From positions 62,001 to 126,000 of the forward strand of contig CAYQTA010000060.1 in NCBI GenBank assembly GCA_964420365.1: a stretch of 64,000 bases of DNA, read 5' to 3'. Source of the DNA: JAMOQA01 sp964420365. GTDB taxonomy: Bacteria > Acidobacteriota > Polarisedimenticolia > J045. This document shows, in pieces, positions 1 through 12,669 of the stretch. The position numbers were made by a program, and so were the translations under genes. Position 1 is the stretch's first letter; each line of letters starts with the position of its first letter. The notes beneath the pieces were generated by a model. It was given only the letters and a program-made list of their open reading frames with translations. It searched no databases and was not told the origin of the DNA.

Positions 1-426
1 TCCCGGCCCGGTCAGCGAGATCGTCTGGAAGACCTTGATCATGCCGGTGACGGTTCCAAGGAGACCGAGAAGCGGGCTGACCGAGGCGACGGTACCGACG
101 ACCCCGAGGAACCGCATCAGCCGGGGCGCCTCCCGCCGCCCGGCATCCTCGATCGCCTCGCGGACCGCTTCCGGCCCCTGCCCCCACCACTCGAGGCCGG
201 CCATCGCCACCCGGGCGAACGGTCCCCCGTCGTGGCGGCAGACCTCGATCGCCTCCCGCACGCGGCCCTCCGCGACGAGACGCAGGACCTGCGTGACCGT
301 TCCCCGTGGAACGACCCGGGCCCGGGTGAGGGCCCAGGCCCGCTCGAGGGCGACCGCCGCGGCGACGATCGAGAGGACGAGGATGGGCCACATGATCGGC
401 CCGCCCTGCCGGAAGAGCGACAGCAT
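1..426 (-). CDS. MotA/TolQ/ExbB proton channel family protein (C-terminus cut by window edge)
   Basis: Inner-membrane proton-channel subunit of the ExbB/TolQ/MotA family, which turns the proton gradient into work on the envelope through TonB or TolA. The ATG at 426 opens an N-terminal membrane segment (MWPILVLSIVAAAVALERA), followed by a cytoplasmic helical region and, just before the window edge, the family signature GLLGTVTGMIKVFQ. About 142 residues are visible; the last membrane helices lie outside the window. The start is 5 nt after the helicase stop, with a GGAGGAAG ribosome site inside the helicase end. A TonB-type gene lies two genes upstream, so a TonB- or Tol-type energising complex is the likely role. 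I cannot tell ExbB from TolQ on this fragment. Confidence 0.85.
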   Translation of the reverse strand, partial: MLSLFRQGGPIMWPILVLSIVAAAVALERAWALTRARVVPRGTVTQVLRLVAEGRVREAIEVCRHDGGPFARVAMAGLEWWGQGPEAVREAIEDAGRREAPRLMRFLGVVGTVASVSPLLGLLGTVTGMIKVFQTISLTGPG

Positions 427-431
427 CGTGC

Positions 432-1661
432 TCACTTCCTCCTCCTCCCGCGGGAGCGACCACCGCTCCCCTCCCTGCGACCGCCCCGGCCCCCGCCACG
501 CCGGCCGCGGCCGTTCCGTCGGCCGGGGGCCGACCCGCCGAGCCGGGCGGGCTCGATCCCCTGGATCTCGCCCCGCGGGATCGGCGCTCCCAGGCGGCGC
601 TCGATCTCGGCGATCTTGCGCCCGTCGGCCGGCGTTGCCAGGGAGAGGGCAAGTCCGCTCCGCTCGGCCCGGCCGGTCCGCCCCACCCGGTGGATGTAGT
701 CGTCCGCGGACTGGGGAAGGTCGTAGTTGACCACGAGGTCGATGTCGGTGACGTCGATCCCTCGCCCGGCCACGTCCGTGGCCACCATCATGCGGTACTC
801 GCCGGCGCGGAAGGCCGCCATCGCCCGCTCCCGGTTCGCCTGGCTCAGGAGGGACGAGAGGCTCACGACCTCGTGGCCGTCCCGCCGGAGCAGGGACGCG
901 ATCTCGGACGTCGCCTCCCGCGTCGCCGTGAAGACGAGGATCTTCTTGCCCCGGTGTTCCCGCAGGAGCTTCCGGAGCGCCCGTTCCTTGTCCCGCGGAG
1001 AGACGACGAACAGGCGGTGCTCGATCCCTTCCGCCGCCGCCCGCTCCGGCGCGACCCGGACAGTGACCGGCTCGTAGAGGAACCGCCCGGCAAGTTCCTG
1101 GATCGGCGGCGGCATCGTCGCCGAGAACAGCATCGTCTGCCGCGAGAGCGGGACCCGCGAGCAGATCGTCACCATGTCGTCGATGAATCCCATGTCGAGC
1201 ATCCGGTCGGCCTCGTCCAGGACGAGCCACCGGGTGAAGCGCGGGCGCAACCAGGCGGACTGGAGGAAGTCGATCAGGCGTCCCGGGGTGCCGACGACCA
1301 GGTCCGGGCCCTCCTCGAGCTGTCGCCGCTGGTCCCCGAGAGCGGTTCCCCCGTACAGCACCACCGTTCGCACGCCGAGGGCCCCGCCCAGGTCGGCGGC
1401 CACACCGGCCACCTGCTGGGCCAGCTCCCGGGTCGGACAGACGACGATCGCCTGCACGTTCCCGCTCGGCCGGAGCCGATCGAGAATGGGGACCAGGAAG
1501 GCCAGCGTCTTCCCGGTCCCGGTCTGGGCCACGCCGATCACGTCGCGCCCCTCGAGGGCAACGGGAATCGCCTTCTCCTGGATCGGGGTCGGCTGGACGA
1601 AGCCCCGCTCCCGGAGGGCGGCGCGCAGTTCGTCCCGCAGTGGAAAGTCGTCGAACGTCAT
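432..1661 (-). CDS. DEAD-box RNA helicase (RhlE/DeaD-like)
   Basis: ATP-dependent RNA helicase of 409 residues for RNA unwinding, probably in ribosome assembly or mRNA turnover. Motifs run in order: Q motif (FVQPTPIQEKAIP), Walker A AQTGTGKT, PTREL, the DEAD box in VLDEADRMLDMGF, SAT in LFSATMP, and motif VI HRVGRTGRAE near residue 330. The last ~40 residues are an Arg/Gly-rich tail (RGRRGGGRGGRR), typical of the RNA-binding tails in RhlE-like proteins. The ATG at 1661 has a GGGAG ribosome site. It sits between the TonB-like gene and the ExbB/TolQ gene, 52 nt and 5 nt away, so it is probably co-transcribed although functionally unrelated. Confidence 0.95.
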   Translation of the reverse strand: MTFDDFPLRDELRAALRERGFVQPTPIQEKAIPVALEGRDVIGVAQTGTGKTLAFLVPILDRLRPSGNVQAIVVCPTRELAQQVAGVAADLGGALGVRTVVLYGGTALGDQRRQLEEGPDLVVGTPGRLIDFLQSAWLRPRFTRWLVLDEADRMLDMGFIDDMVTICSRVPLSRQTMLFSATMPPPIQELAGRFLYEPVTVRVAPERAAAEGIEHRLFVVSPRDKERALRKLLREHRGKKILVFTATREATSEIASLLRRDGHEVVSLSSLLSQANRERAMAAFRAGEYRMMVATDVAGRGIDVTDIDLVVNYDLPQSADDYIHRVGRTGRAERSGLALSLATPADGRKIAEIERRLGAPIPRGEIQGIEPARLGGSAPGRRNGRGRRGGGRGGRREGSGGRSRGRRRK

Positions 1662-1713
1662 GGCTCCCGCGATCCTACCGCCGAACGGGCCCCGGCGCCC
1701 GCCCTGCCCGCCA

Positions 1714-2934
1714 TCAGAATTCCCCGTTCATCCGGCGCCACCGGAGCTGCTGCTCCAGGTGGTACGCCGAGGGGAACCCGGAGATCTCGAACAGGAAGGT
1801 CAGCCCCTCCCGGTCCCGGGGGAAGTCGGCCGGCAGGGGTGGCAGCACGGCCCGGACCAGCGCCGCCGCCGAGGCGTCGTCGAGGGCGGGCAGCACGGAG
1901 GGGGAGATCACCTGCACGTCGCTGACCGACCCGTCCCGGTGCAGCACGAAGTGGATCTTCACCTCCCCGTCGAGCGTCGGAAGGTTCCGCAGCTTCTGGT
2001 CCCGCTCGAACCGCCGGACCCGTCCGTAGAGCTCCCGTAGCCACGCCCGGTAGATGGCGAAGTAGACCTTGGTCGAGTAGTCCGACCAGTCGTAGTCCTT
2101 GCTGTCGAACCGCAGGCTCCCGAACATCCCGCCGTCGATCTCGGCGTCGAAGTCCGGTGCCCGGCCGGGCCCGGGCGGCCGGTTCGGACGGGTCGGGACC
2201 GGCCGCTCGGGGAGGCGGCGCGGCAGGGGCGGCAGGCCCCGTGTCGGCGGAGTGGCCCCCGCGGCCGGCGCCTCCGGTTCCTGCCTGCCCGGCTCCGCCG
2301 GTTCCCCGGGGAGCTCCTCGGAAGCGGCGTCCGGGGGGCTTTCCGCCGGGACGGGGGTCGGCTCGGCATCCGGTGTCGCCTCCTCCGCGGGCAGCGGGGG
2401 CTGTTCCGGGGGGAGGGACCGAGGCTCGGGAAGGGCCGGCCCCTCCCGCGGCTCGCCCGTCTCGGCGTCCTCGCGCTGCTTCCCCTCGTCCGGGACGACC
2501 TCGGGACCTTCCTCCGCGGAGGGACCACCCCCCGGTTTCGGCGGGGCATGGATCGCCGCCTCGGGGCCCGGAGGCCGATCGGGTGCTCCCTCGATCTCCC
2601 CCCGGGAGTTCCACCCGAGCAGCGATCGTTCCTCCGGGGGTTCCTCCCCCTTCCGTGGCTCCTGCCGCTTCTCCTGCCGTTCGCGGGCCGGTTCCGCGGG
2701 AGGGGCCGGCGGCCGGGGCTGCTCGGGCGGCGATTCCGGTGGCGGCTCGAGGGCCAGCGGTACGAACACCTCCTGCTCCTCCGGGGGCGGCGTCGCCCGG
2801 GCCCACCCGGCGAGCAGGAACAGGAGCACCAGGTGCAGGAGGACCGACAGCAGGATCGCCACGGCGAAGTGCCGGAGCGTCTCCCGGGTCTCGTCCCGGC
2901 GGTTCTCCCAGGGGAGCGGGAGCGGGGGGCTCAC
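1714..2934 (-). CDS. TonB/TolA-like energy transducer with TonB C-terminal domain
   Basis: Periplasm-spanning energy transducer of 406 residues. It has a short cytoplasmic N-terminus, one membrane anchor (FAVAILLSVLLHLVLLFLLAGWA, residues ~24-46), a long Pro/Glu/Arg-rich periplasmic linker (to ~290) and a C-terminal TonB-type domain. The C-terminal domain contains GEVKIHFVLHRDGSVSDVQV, typical of TonB C-terminal folds. I chose the GTG at 2934 because it overlaps the upstream hydrolase stop as GTGA and begins directly before the anchor; a longer reading to 3072 adds only Arg/Gly-rich antisense-like sequence. Its partner is presumably the ExbB/TolQ protein downstream and a client the TonB-dependent receptor at 21-23.5 kb. 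The linker is unusually long and acidic. Confidence 0.85.
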   Translation of the reverse strand: MSPPLPLPWENRRDETRETLRHFAVAILLSVLLHLVLLFLLAGWARATPPPEEQEVFVPLALEPPPESPPEQPRPPAPPAEPARERQEKRQEPRKGEEPPEERSLLGWNSRGEIEGAPDRPPGPEAAIHAPPKPGGGPSAEEGPEVVPDEGKQREDAETGEPREGPALPEPRSLPPEQPPLPAEEATPDAEPTPVPAESPPDAASEELPGEPAEPGRQEPEAPAAGATPPTRGLPPLPRRLPERPVPTRPNRPPGPGRAPDFDAEIDGGMFGSLRFDSKDYDWSDYSTKVYFAIYRAWLRELYGRVRRFERDQKLRNLPTLDGEVKIHFVLHRDGSVSDVQVISPSVLPALDDASAAALVRAVLPPLPADFPRDREGLTFLFEISGFPSAYHLEQQLRWRRMNGEF

Positions 2935-4109
2935 CGCTCCCTCCCGTCCGCGACCCGCGCCGCGGCCGCGAACACCTCGCGGCGCCACGCCTGCACCGGC
3001 CCCTCGGTCCACCGGGGATGAACCCGGTTGGTCAGCAGGACCACGACCAGCGGCCGGTCCGGATCGATCCACGCGGCCGTGCCGGTGAAGCCCTCGTGGC
3101 CGTACGCCCGGGGCCCCAGGACGGCCCCCGGCGCGCCCGCCGCCTCCGCGTGGCGGAAGCCCAGGGTCCGGACGTCACCGTCCCCGCGAGCGAGGGGGTC
3201 CCGGCAGAGCCGCAGCACCTCGTCCCCGGCGAGGACACCGGGCAGGGCGAGGGCGGAGGCGATCCGGAAGACTGCCCGCGCGGTGGCGAAGAGCCCGGCG
3301 TTGCCCGCGAGGCCCCCGAGGTGGGCCGCGTTCCCGTCGTGGACCTCGCCCCTCAGCGGCTCGTCGGGACCCGGCACCGGCCCGTCCGCCGGCAGGGGCA
3401 CGCCCCGTTCCCGGGCCCAGGCCTCGGCCAGCTCCCGCTCCCGCCGACGCCCGCGCTCCGTCGGCGCGACCAGGGGACGCAGCCCTGGAGAAACCGGCCC
3501 GACGACCGCCTCCCCCGGGGCGAGTCCCAGCGGCCGCCGCACGAGCCGGTCGAACAGCTTGCCGAGACTCGTTCCGGCGTGCCGTTCGAGAGCCATCCCC
3601 GCCAGGATCGCCGACGGGCAGGAGTACGTCACCGTTTCGACGGGCGGCAGCCCGGCGATCGTCGCGACGACGTCCTCCCTGCCCCTACACAGGGCCCACA
3701 GCGGCGCCCAGGCGGGGACGCCCGCGCGGTGGGACAGCAGGTCGAGGAAGGAGGGAGTCCGCCCCGCGTACCCGCGCATCTCGGGAAGCAGGTCGGCGAG
3801 GGGACGCTCCGGGTCGATCTCTCCCCGCGCCACGAGGGCGAGGAGGACCGCCGTCGTCAGGAGGGGCTTTGCCAGGCTGGCGAGGTCGTAGAGGGCGTCG
3901 ACGCGGGCCGGTTCCCGCCGCGGCTCGAGCGCCAGGTCACCGACCGCGTCGATCCAGCGCGGTTCCGGGCCCGGGGGACCGAAGGCGTAGACGGCTCCCG
4001 GCCAGTGCCCGGCCCGGGCATGGTCCGCCAGGAGCTTGCCGACCGCGGGGCTGCGAGTCGCCCCCGCCGGTCGCGAGCGGGGAACGCGCATCGTCCCATG
4101 ATCGACCAT
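2931..4109 (-). CDS. Serine hydrolase of the beta-lactamase / penicillin-binding-protein fold (class C/esterase-like)
   Basis: Serine hydrolase of 392 residues in the beta-lactamase superfamily (class C, EstB or YfeW-like). The active-site tetrad SLAK is at residues 78-81 (DLASLAKPLL). The second motif, normally Tyr-Xaa-Asn or YSD, appears as YSC at 162-164. The third triad region is the HEGFTG segment near residue 320, which stands where KTG or HTG is expected. I see no signal peptide, so it is probably cytoplasmic or exported in some unrecognised way. The ATG at 4109 is 18 nt after the oxidoreductase stop, and the gene's own stop overlaps the TonB-like start. A peptidoglycan-fragment or ester substrate is possible; beta-lactam resistance should not be assumed. 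Confidence 0.8.
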   Translation of the reverse strand: MVDHGTMRVPRSRPAGATRSPAVGKLLADHARAGHWPGAVYAFGPPGPEPRWIDAVGDLALEPRREPARVDALYDLASLAKPLLTTAVLLALVARGEIDPERPLADLLPEMRGYAGRTPSFLDLLSHRAGVPAWAPLWALCRGREDVVATIAGLPPVETVTYSCPSAILAGMALERHAGTSLGKLFDRLVRRPLGLAPGEAVVGPVSPGLRPLVAPTERGRRRERELAEAWARERGVPLPADGPVPGPDEPLRGEVHDGNAAHLGGLAGNAGLFATARAVFRIASALALPGVLAGDEVLRLCRDPLARGDGDVRTLGFRHAEAAGAPGAVLGPRAYGHEGFTGTAAWIDPDRPLVVVLLTNRVHPRWTEGPVQAWRREVFAAAARVADGRER

Positions 4110-4127
4110 GCCGGTGGTTTCCGCGAG

Positions 4128-5084
4128 TCAGGGGGCCGGAATGCCCAGCGGATCCTCCCGGATCCGGTCCCGGATCCGGAGGGCCAGCTCGAGGGCCGCG
4201 AGGCCATCCTCGCCGGGACACGGGGGGCGCACCCCGGCCCGGACGGCTGCCAGGAACGCCCCGATCTCGCGGGCGAGGGGTTCCTCCCGCGGGACGTCGA
4301 GGGGACGCCGCTCGATCCGGCGCCCGCCCCCGTCCCGGTGTACCCGGAACAACCCCGCGTCTCCCGTCCCGGTGTCCGCCCACAGGTAGCTGCCGGGCTC
4401 GAAGACGCGGATCCGGCGGACCTTCTCGAAACTGATCCGGCTGGCCGTCAGGTTCGCCTGTGCACCGCCGGCGAACCGGATCCGCACCGAGGCCAGGTCG
4501 ATCGTGTCCGTCAGGGCCGACGCGCCGGCCGCCTCCAGGTGCTCCACCTCGAGGGTCCCGAGGAACACCCGGCACAGGTCCAGGTCGTGGACCATCAGGT
4601 CGAGGACCACGTCCACGTCGAGGGCCCGGGGCACGAAGGGCGCCAGCCGGTGGATCTCGAGGAACCGCGGAGCCTTGAGCTCCGCGCGGATCGCCGCCAC
4701 GGCGGGATGGAACCGCTCGATGTGACCGACCATCAGCGGCACGCCCCGCGCCCGGGCCAGCTCGACGAGCTCCTTCCCGGCGGCCACGGTGTCGGTGATC
4801 GGCTTCTCGACCAGGGTCGCCACCCCGGCCTCGAGAAGCGGGCGGGCGGTCACGAGGTGGACCGACGTCGGGCTCGCCACCGAGGCGACGTCCACCTCCC
4901 GGGCGAGGGCCTCCACCGAGTCGAAGACCCGGGCCCCGTGGCGGGCCGCGATCTCCTCGGCCCGTTCCCGGTCCGCATCGACCACCCCCACCAGGCGAAC
5001 CCCGTCCAGCGTCGCGTAGAGGCGGGCGTGGTGCTGCCCGAGGTGGCCGACCCCGACGACCCCCGCGCGCAGGTCCCCGTTCAT
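4128..5084 (-). CDS. Gfo/Idh/MocA-family oxidoreductase in the lpx operon (GnnA-like)
   Basis: NAD(P)-dependent sugar oxidoreductase of 318 residues. The N-terminal Rossmann motif is GVVGVGHLGQHHARLY, the mid-protein signature is LVEKPITDT, and the following GHIERFHPAV is typical of lpx-associated Gfo/Idh proteins. The ATG at 5084 overlaps the lpxA stop (ATGA), so translation is coupled. In Acidithiobacillus and Leptospira, GnnA of this family oxidises the 3-position of UDP-GlcNAc and GnnB transaminates it, giving lipid A built on 2,3-diamino-glucose. No GnnB-like aminotransferase is next to this gene, so the GnnA assignment is by position and motif only. Confidence 0.8.
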   Translation of the reverse strand: MNGDLRAGVVGVGHLGQHHARLYATLDGVRLVGVVDADRERAEEIAARHGARVFDSVEALAREVDVASVASPTSVHLVTARPLLEAGVATLVEKPITDTVAAGKELVELARARGVPLMVGHIERFHPAVAAIRAELKAPRFLEIHRLAPFVPRALDVDVVLDLMVHDLDLCRVFLGTLEVEHLEAAGASALTDTIDLASVRIRFAGGAQANLTASRISFEKVRRIRVFEPGSYLWADTGTGDAGLFRVHRDGGGRRIERRPLDVPREEPLAREIGAFLAAVRAGVRPPCPGEDGLAALELALRIRDRIREDPLGIPAP

Positions 5085-5893
5085 GCCGGGGAGCCCTCGA
5101 GGCGGATCGGGATGACACCGCGACGCGTCCCGCGAACGAACTCGACCATCTCCTGCACCTCCGGGTGCTCCCCCCACTTCTCCAGGGTCGCCGCGAGGGC
5201 CTCGTCCCGCGAGAGGCCCGAGAGGAAGATCTTCCGGACGGCAGCGTCGAGGACGGCGATGGTCTCCCGCGAGAAACCGGCGCGGCGGAGGCCGATGCGG
5301 TTGATGCCGTAGCACCGGGCCCGGTCTCCCACGGTGAGGCAGTACGGGAGCGCGTCCCGGGTGACGACCGAGTACCCGCCGATGAACGCGTACCTCCCGA
5401 TCCGGCAGAACTGGTGCACGCCGGAATAGGCACCGATCGTCGCCCAGTCACCCACCTCGACGTGGCCGGCAAGGGTGCCGTTGTTGGCGAAGATCACGTG
5501 GTCGCCGACGGTGCAGTCGTGGGCGACGTGGGACGCGACCATGAAGTAGTTGTCGTTCCCGATGCGCGTCTCCCCGTTGCCGTGTTCCGTGCCGCGGTGC
5601 ACCTGGCAGTTCTCCCGGAAGACGTTGCGATCCCCGATGACGACTCGCGTCGGGCCGCCGGCGTACTTCAGGTCCTGCGGCGGGAAACCGACGTGGCACC
5701 CGGGATAGAAGACGTTCTCCCGGCCGATCGTCACGTGCCCGTCGATGACGACGCCGGGGCCGATCCGGCATCCCGGGCCGATCGTCACGTGCGGCCCGAT
5801 CACGGCGAAGGGACCGACGGCAACCCCCTCGGCGATCCGGGCCTCGGGGTGGATCACCGCGCGGGAGTCGATCCCGGTCAGCCACTCGATCAC
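5081..5893 (-). CDS. lpxA: Acyl-[ACP]-UDP-N-acetylglucosamine O-acyltransferase LpxA
   Basis: First enzyme of lipid A synthesis: it transfers a 3-hydroxyacyl chain from ACP to UDP-GlcNAc (or a 3-amino analogue). The 270-residue length is normal for LpxA. Hexapeptide repeats forming the left-handed beta-helix begin at residue ~10 (IHPEARIAEGVAVGPFAVIG). The segment HVAHDCTVGDHVIFANNGTL carries the conserved catalytic-region histidine, and the C-terminal helical region includes GINRIGLRRAGFSRETI. The GTG start at 5893 overlaps the fabZ stop (GTGA), and longer readings are fabZ in another frame. Acyl chain length cannot be predicted from the sequence by eye. Confidence 0.96.
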   Translation of the reverse strand: MIEWLTGIDSRAVIHPEARIAEGVAVGPFAVIGPHVTIGPGCRIGPGVVIDGHVTIGRENVFYPGCHVGFPPQDLKYAGGPTRVVIGDRNVFRENCQVHRGTEHGNGETRIGNDNYFMVASHVAHDCTVGDHVIFANNGTLAGHVEVGDWATIGAYSGVHQFCRIGRYAFIGGYSVVTRDALPYCLTVGDRARCYGINRIGLRRAGFSRETIAVLDAAVRKIFLSGLSRDEALAATLEKWGEHPEVQEMVEFVRGTRRGVIPIRLEGSPA

Positions 5894-6347
5894 GACGAGA
5901 CGCCCTCGCGGTCGCGCATGATGGAGAAGAGGCGAGCCTCGACGGCGACCTCGCCGTCGACGGTCACCACCCCCCGCATCTTCGCCGCGTGGGGCTTCAG
6001 GTGCAATACCTCGAGCTCCAGGCGCAGGACGTCCCCGGGAACCACCGCCCGGCGGAACCGGCACTCGTCGATTCCCGTGAAGTAGACGAGCTTTCGCTCC
6101 CGGTCGGGAACTTCCAGCAGGATCAGCACGGCCGCCGCCTGCGCGAGGGCCTCGACCATCAGGACCCCCGGCATCACCGGCACTCCCGGGAAGTGCCCCT
6201 GGAAGAACGGCTCGTTGATCGTGACGCACTTGCGGCAGACGATCCGCTTCCGCCGTTCCAGCTCCAGCACCCGGTCGACCAGGAGGAACGGGTAACGGTG
6301 GGGTACCAGTTCCAGGATCCTCCGGATGTCGAAGACGGTCTCCTCGC

Positions 6348-6351
<4 letters not shown>
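5890..6351 (-). CDS. fabZ: 3-hydroxyacyl-[ACP] dehydratase FabZ
   Basis: Dehydratase of fatty-acid elongation, acting on 3-hydroxyacyl-ACP; it competes with LpxA for 3-hydroxymyristoyl-type ACP. It has 153 residues. The family signatures PHRYPFLLVDRV (residues ~17-28) and HFPGVPVMPGVLMVEALAQ carry the catalytic His and Glu. It is embedded between lpxD and lpxA, as in many Gram-negatives, and shares overlapping stop/start codons with both neighbours. Confidence 0.96.
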
Positions 6352-7402
<1,051 letters not shown>

Positions 7403-7406
<4 letters not shown>

Positions 7407-7957
7407 TGCCCGCCGGCAGCCCGCGGCGTCGACCCGCCGGGGTTGTCGATGGCGCGGATCAGCTCGTCCGTGATGTCGACGGTGGGCGCCGCGTACCCGA
7501 TCACCTCCACCGGGAGGATCAGGGTGTACCCGTTCGCCTTCCCGTACTCCTGCACCGCCCGCAGCACCCGCTGCTGCCATTCCGCCTGGGCCTGCTCGAC
7601 CTCCATCTGGAGCTCCTGGTTGGCGGACTTCTGGGCGGCCTCGAGCTCGATCTGCTTGCGCTGGATCCTGATCCCCAGCTGCTTCCGCTTCTCCTCGGAG
7701 AGGCTCGCCGCCGTGGCGACGAACTCCTGCTGCAGCTTCTGCAGCTCCTCCTGCATCTTCTTGAGCTCTTCCTGCTTGTCCTCCTGGATCTTCCGCAGGC
7801 GAGCCTTGATCTTCGCCCCCTCCGCGGTCTCCTCGGAGATCCGCTGGGCGTCGAACACGCCGATCTTGAGCGCCTGGGCCCGCGCCGGAGCGCCGGCGAG
7901 GACACCGCACGCGAGGGCCAGTGCGAGGACGGGAACGACGATCTTCCTGGCAGTCAT
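7403..7957 (-). CDS. skp: OmpH/Skp-family periplasmic chaperone
   Basis: Periplasmic holdase that carries unfolded outer-membrane proteins to the Bam complex. The 184-residue precursor has a signal peptide ending APARAQ (cleavage near residue 28), then KIGVFDAQRI as in OmpH proteins. A long charged coiled coil follows (residues ~40-140, rich in KMQEELQKL-type heptads), then the C-terminal core strand region GYTLILPVEVIGYAAP. It is the first gene of the lpxD-fabZ-lpxA operon. bamA, often upstream of skp, is not adjacent here; clpC is. Confidence 0.93.
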
Positions 7958-8016
7958 CGACGACTCCTTCCGCGAAGGCCCCGGGGGCTGACCCGGGGCC
8001 GGGACACGTTCGCGGC

Positions 8017-8022
8017 ATTCTA
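8017..8022 (-). promoter_or_regulatory. Candidate -10 element for the skp-lpx operon
   Basis: TAGAAT on the minus strand (5 of 6 to TATAAT) preceded by a G-run, about 55 nt upstream of the skp ATG. The -35 region is weak. The same GGGTAGAAT context occurs in front of lpxC. Confidence 0.35.
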
Positions 8023-8059
8023 CCCCCCGCCGCTGCCGTCCGCAGGACCCCCGGGACGA

Positions 8060-8092
8060 GCCGCGGCCCCGCCCGGTGGGCGGGGCCGCGGC
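8060..8092 (-). terminator. Strong GC hairpin after clpC (terminator-like, no U tract)
   Basis: Perfect 15-bp inverted repeat, 8060-8074 against 8078-8092, with a 3-nt loop, 21 nt past the clpC stop. There is no T-run on the clpC side. In this GC-rich genome it may be an L-shaped or Rho-assisted terminator, or a processing hairpin that separates clpC from skp. Confidence 0.55.
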
Positions 8093-8113
8093 GACGGCTC
8101 CGGGGCAGGCGGG

Positions 8114-10579
<2,466 letters not shown>

Positions 10580-10715
10580 CGGCTCACCATTCCCCGCTTC
10601 GTGCGCGCCGCTCGCCCCGCGGTCCCGGGGGCCGCGGCGGGGGTCCACGCGACCAAGATAGTGCCGCGACTGCCCGCGGGAAAGGCCCGTTTTGCCGCCC
10701 CCCGCCACCCCCCCT

Positions 10716-11406
<691 letters not shown>

Positions 11407-11414
<8 letters not shown>

Positions 11415-12669
11415 TGCGCAGGGCCTCCACCGGTTCGAGGCGGGACGCCCGCCAGGCGGGCCAGAGCGTCGCGAGAAAGGCGACCACCGAGGAGGCCGTG
11501 ACGACGGCGACGAGGTCCGCCGGGCGCACCGTGAACGGCAGGTGATCGAGGTAGTAGATCGTCGGGTCCAGGCGGATCAGCCGGAACCGGTCGAGCACGA
11601 CGCAGAGACCGGTTCCGAGGGCCGCCCCGAGGAACGTGCCGGAAAGCCCCATGGCCAGGCCCTGGGCGACGAAGATCGCGAGGATGTCCCGCGGGGTCGC
11701 TCCCATCGCCGTGAGGACCCCGATCACGCGGACCTTCTGGGTCACCGTCAGCACCAGGGTGCTCACGACCCCGAGGGCGGCAACGAGGACGATCAGGCCG
11801 ACGGCGCAGAACATCAGGAGCTTCTCGAGGCGCAGCGCGGAGAAGAACGAGCGGTTGTGCCGGATCACGTCATCGACCAGGTAGCCGGGCCCGAGGGCGG
11901 CGGCGAGACGGTTCTCGATCTCGTCCAGCCGGCGGACGTCGGCGACGCGGACCGCGATCCAGTGCGCTCCGCGCACGCCGAAGATCCGGCGGGCATCGGC
12001 AAGGGAGAGGAACGACCACGTCTCGTCGTACTCCCGGAAACCGGTCTCGAACGTTCCGACGACCTCCACCGCGGGTCGGCGCAGGGAGGCACCCCATGGC
12101 GTGAGCCGGGCCCGGGGGACGACCATCCGGATCGTGTCCCCCGGGAACGTGCCCAGCTTCCGGGCGAGGACGGCTCCGAGAACGATCCCCGGCCGGCCGC
12201 TGGCGGTCGGCCGGCCCAGGGACTCGAGGGACCCGGCGGACATGCTCCCGGCCAGGTCCGTCACGCGGGCCAGCGTCGAGGGATCCGCGCCGGTCACCGA
12301 CGTCCATTCCAGCCGGTCTCCCCCCGCGACGAGGCCGGCGTACCCGTGGACGATCGGCCCGGCGGCCACGACCCCGGGAACCGCCAGGATCCGCTCGACG
12401 AGGGCGTCCGGCTCGTCGATCTCCCCGTTTCCCTCGGCGGAGAAGACCAGCACGTGGGCGTTGGCTCCCAGCACCTGGCCGATCACCTCGTCCTGGAACC
12501 CGGTCATCAGCGCGAGGACGACGACGAGGGAGGCCACGCCCACCGTGAACCCGAGGGCCGACAGCAACGAGATCAGGGAGACGAACCCCTGCCGACGCGC
12601 CCGCACGAACCGCCGGGCGACGAAGAGGGGCCAGGCGGACCGGGCCCGGGCGGGTTCCTCAGCGGACAC
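11407..12669 (-). CDS. Lipoprotein-releasing system permease LolC/LolE
   Basis: Permease of 420 residues in the LolC/E (MacB/FtsX) family. It has an N-terminal membrane helix near residues 30-55 (LISLLSALGFTVGVASLVVVLALMTGF), a large periplasmic domain (~60-270) that would contact lipoproteins, and three C-terminal helices, the first starting MFCAVGLIVLVAALGVVSTL. Only one permease gene is present, so the transporter would be a homodimer of a LolF-like subunit. The GTG start at 12669 lies inside the end of the coiled-coil gene (11-nt overlap), and its end overlaps lolD. Confidence 0.9.

Noticed and set aside
2157..5312. Open frame of 1051 codons on the plus strand
   Set aside because: Antisense to tonB, the serine hydrolase, Gfo/Idh and lpxA.
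10598..10660. Sigma-54-like CGGCAC...TTGG upstream of clpC (minus strand)
   Set aside because: The spacing is one nucleotide off and the -12 GC is missing; a sigma-70 TATCTT is an equally poor reading.
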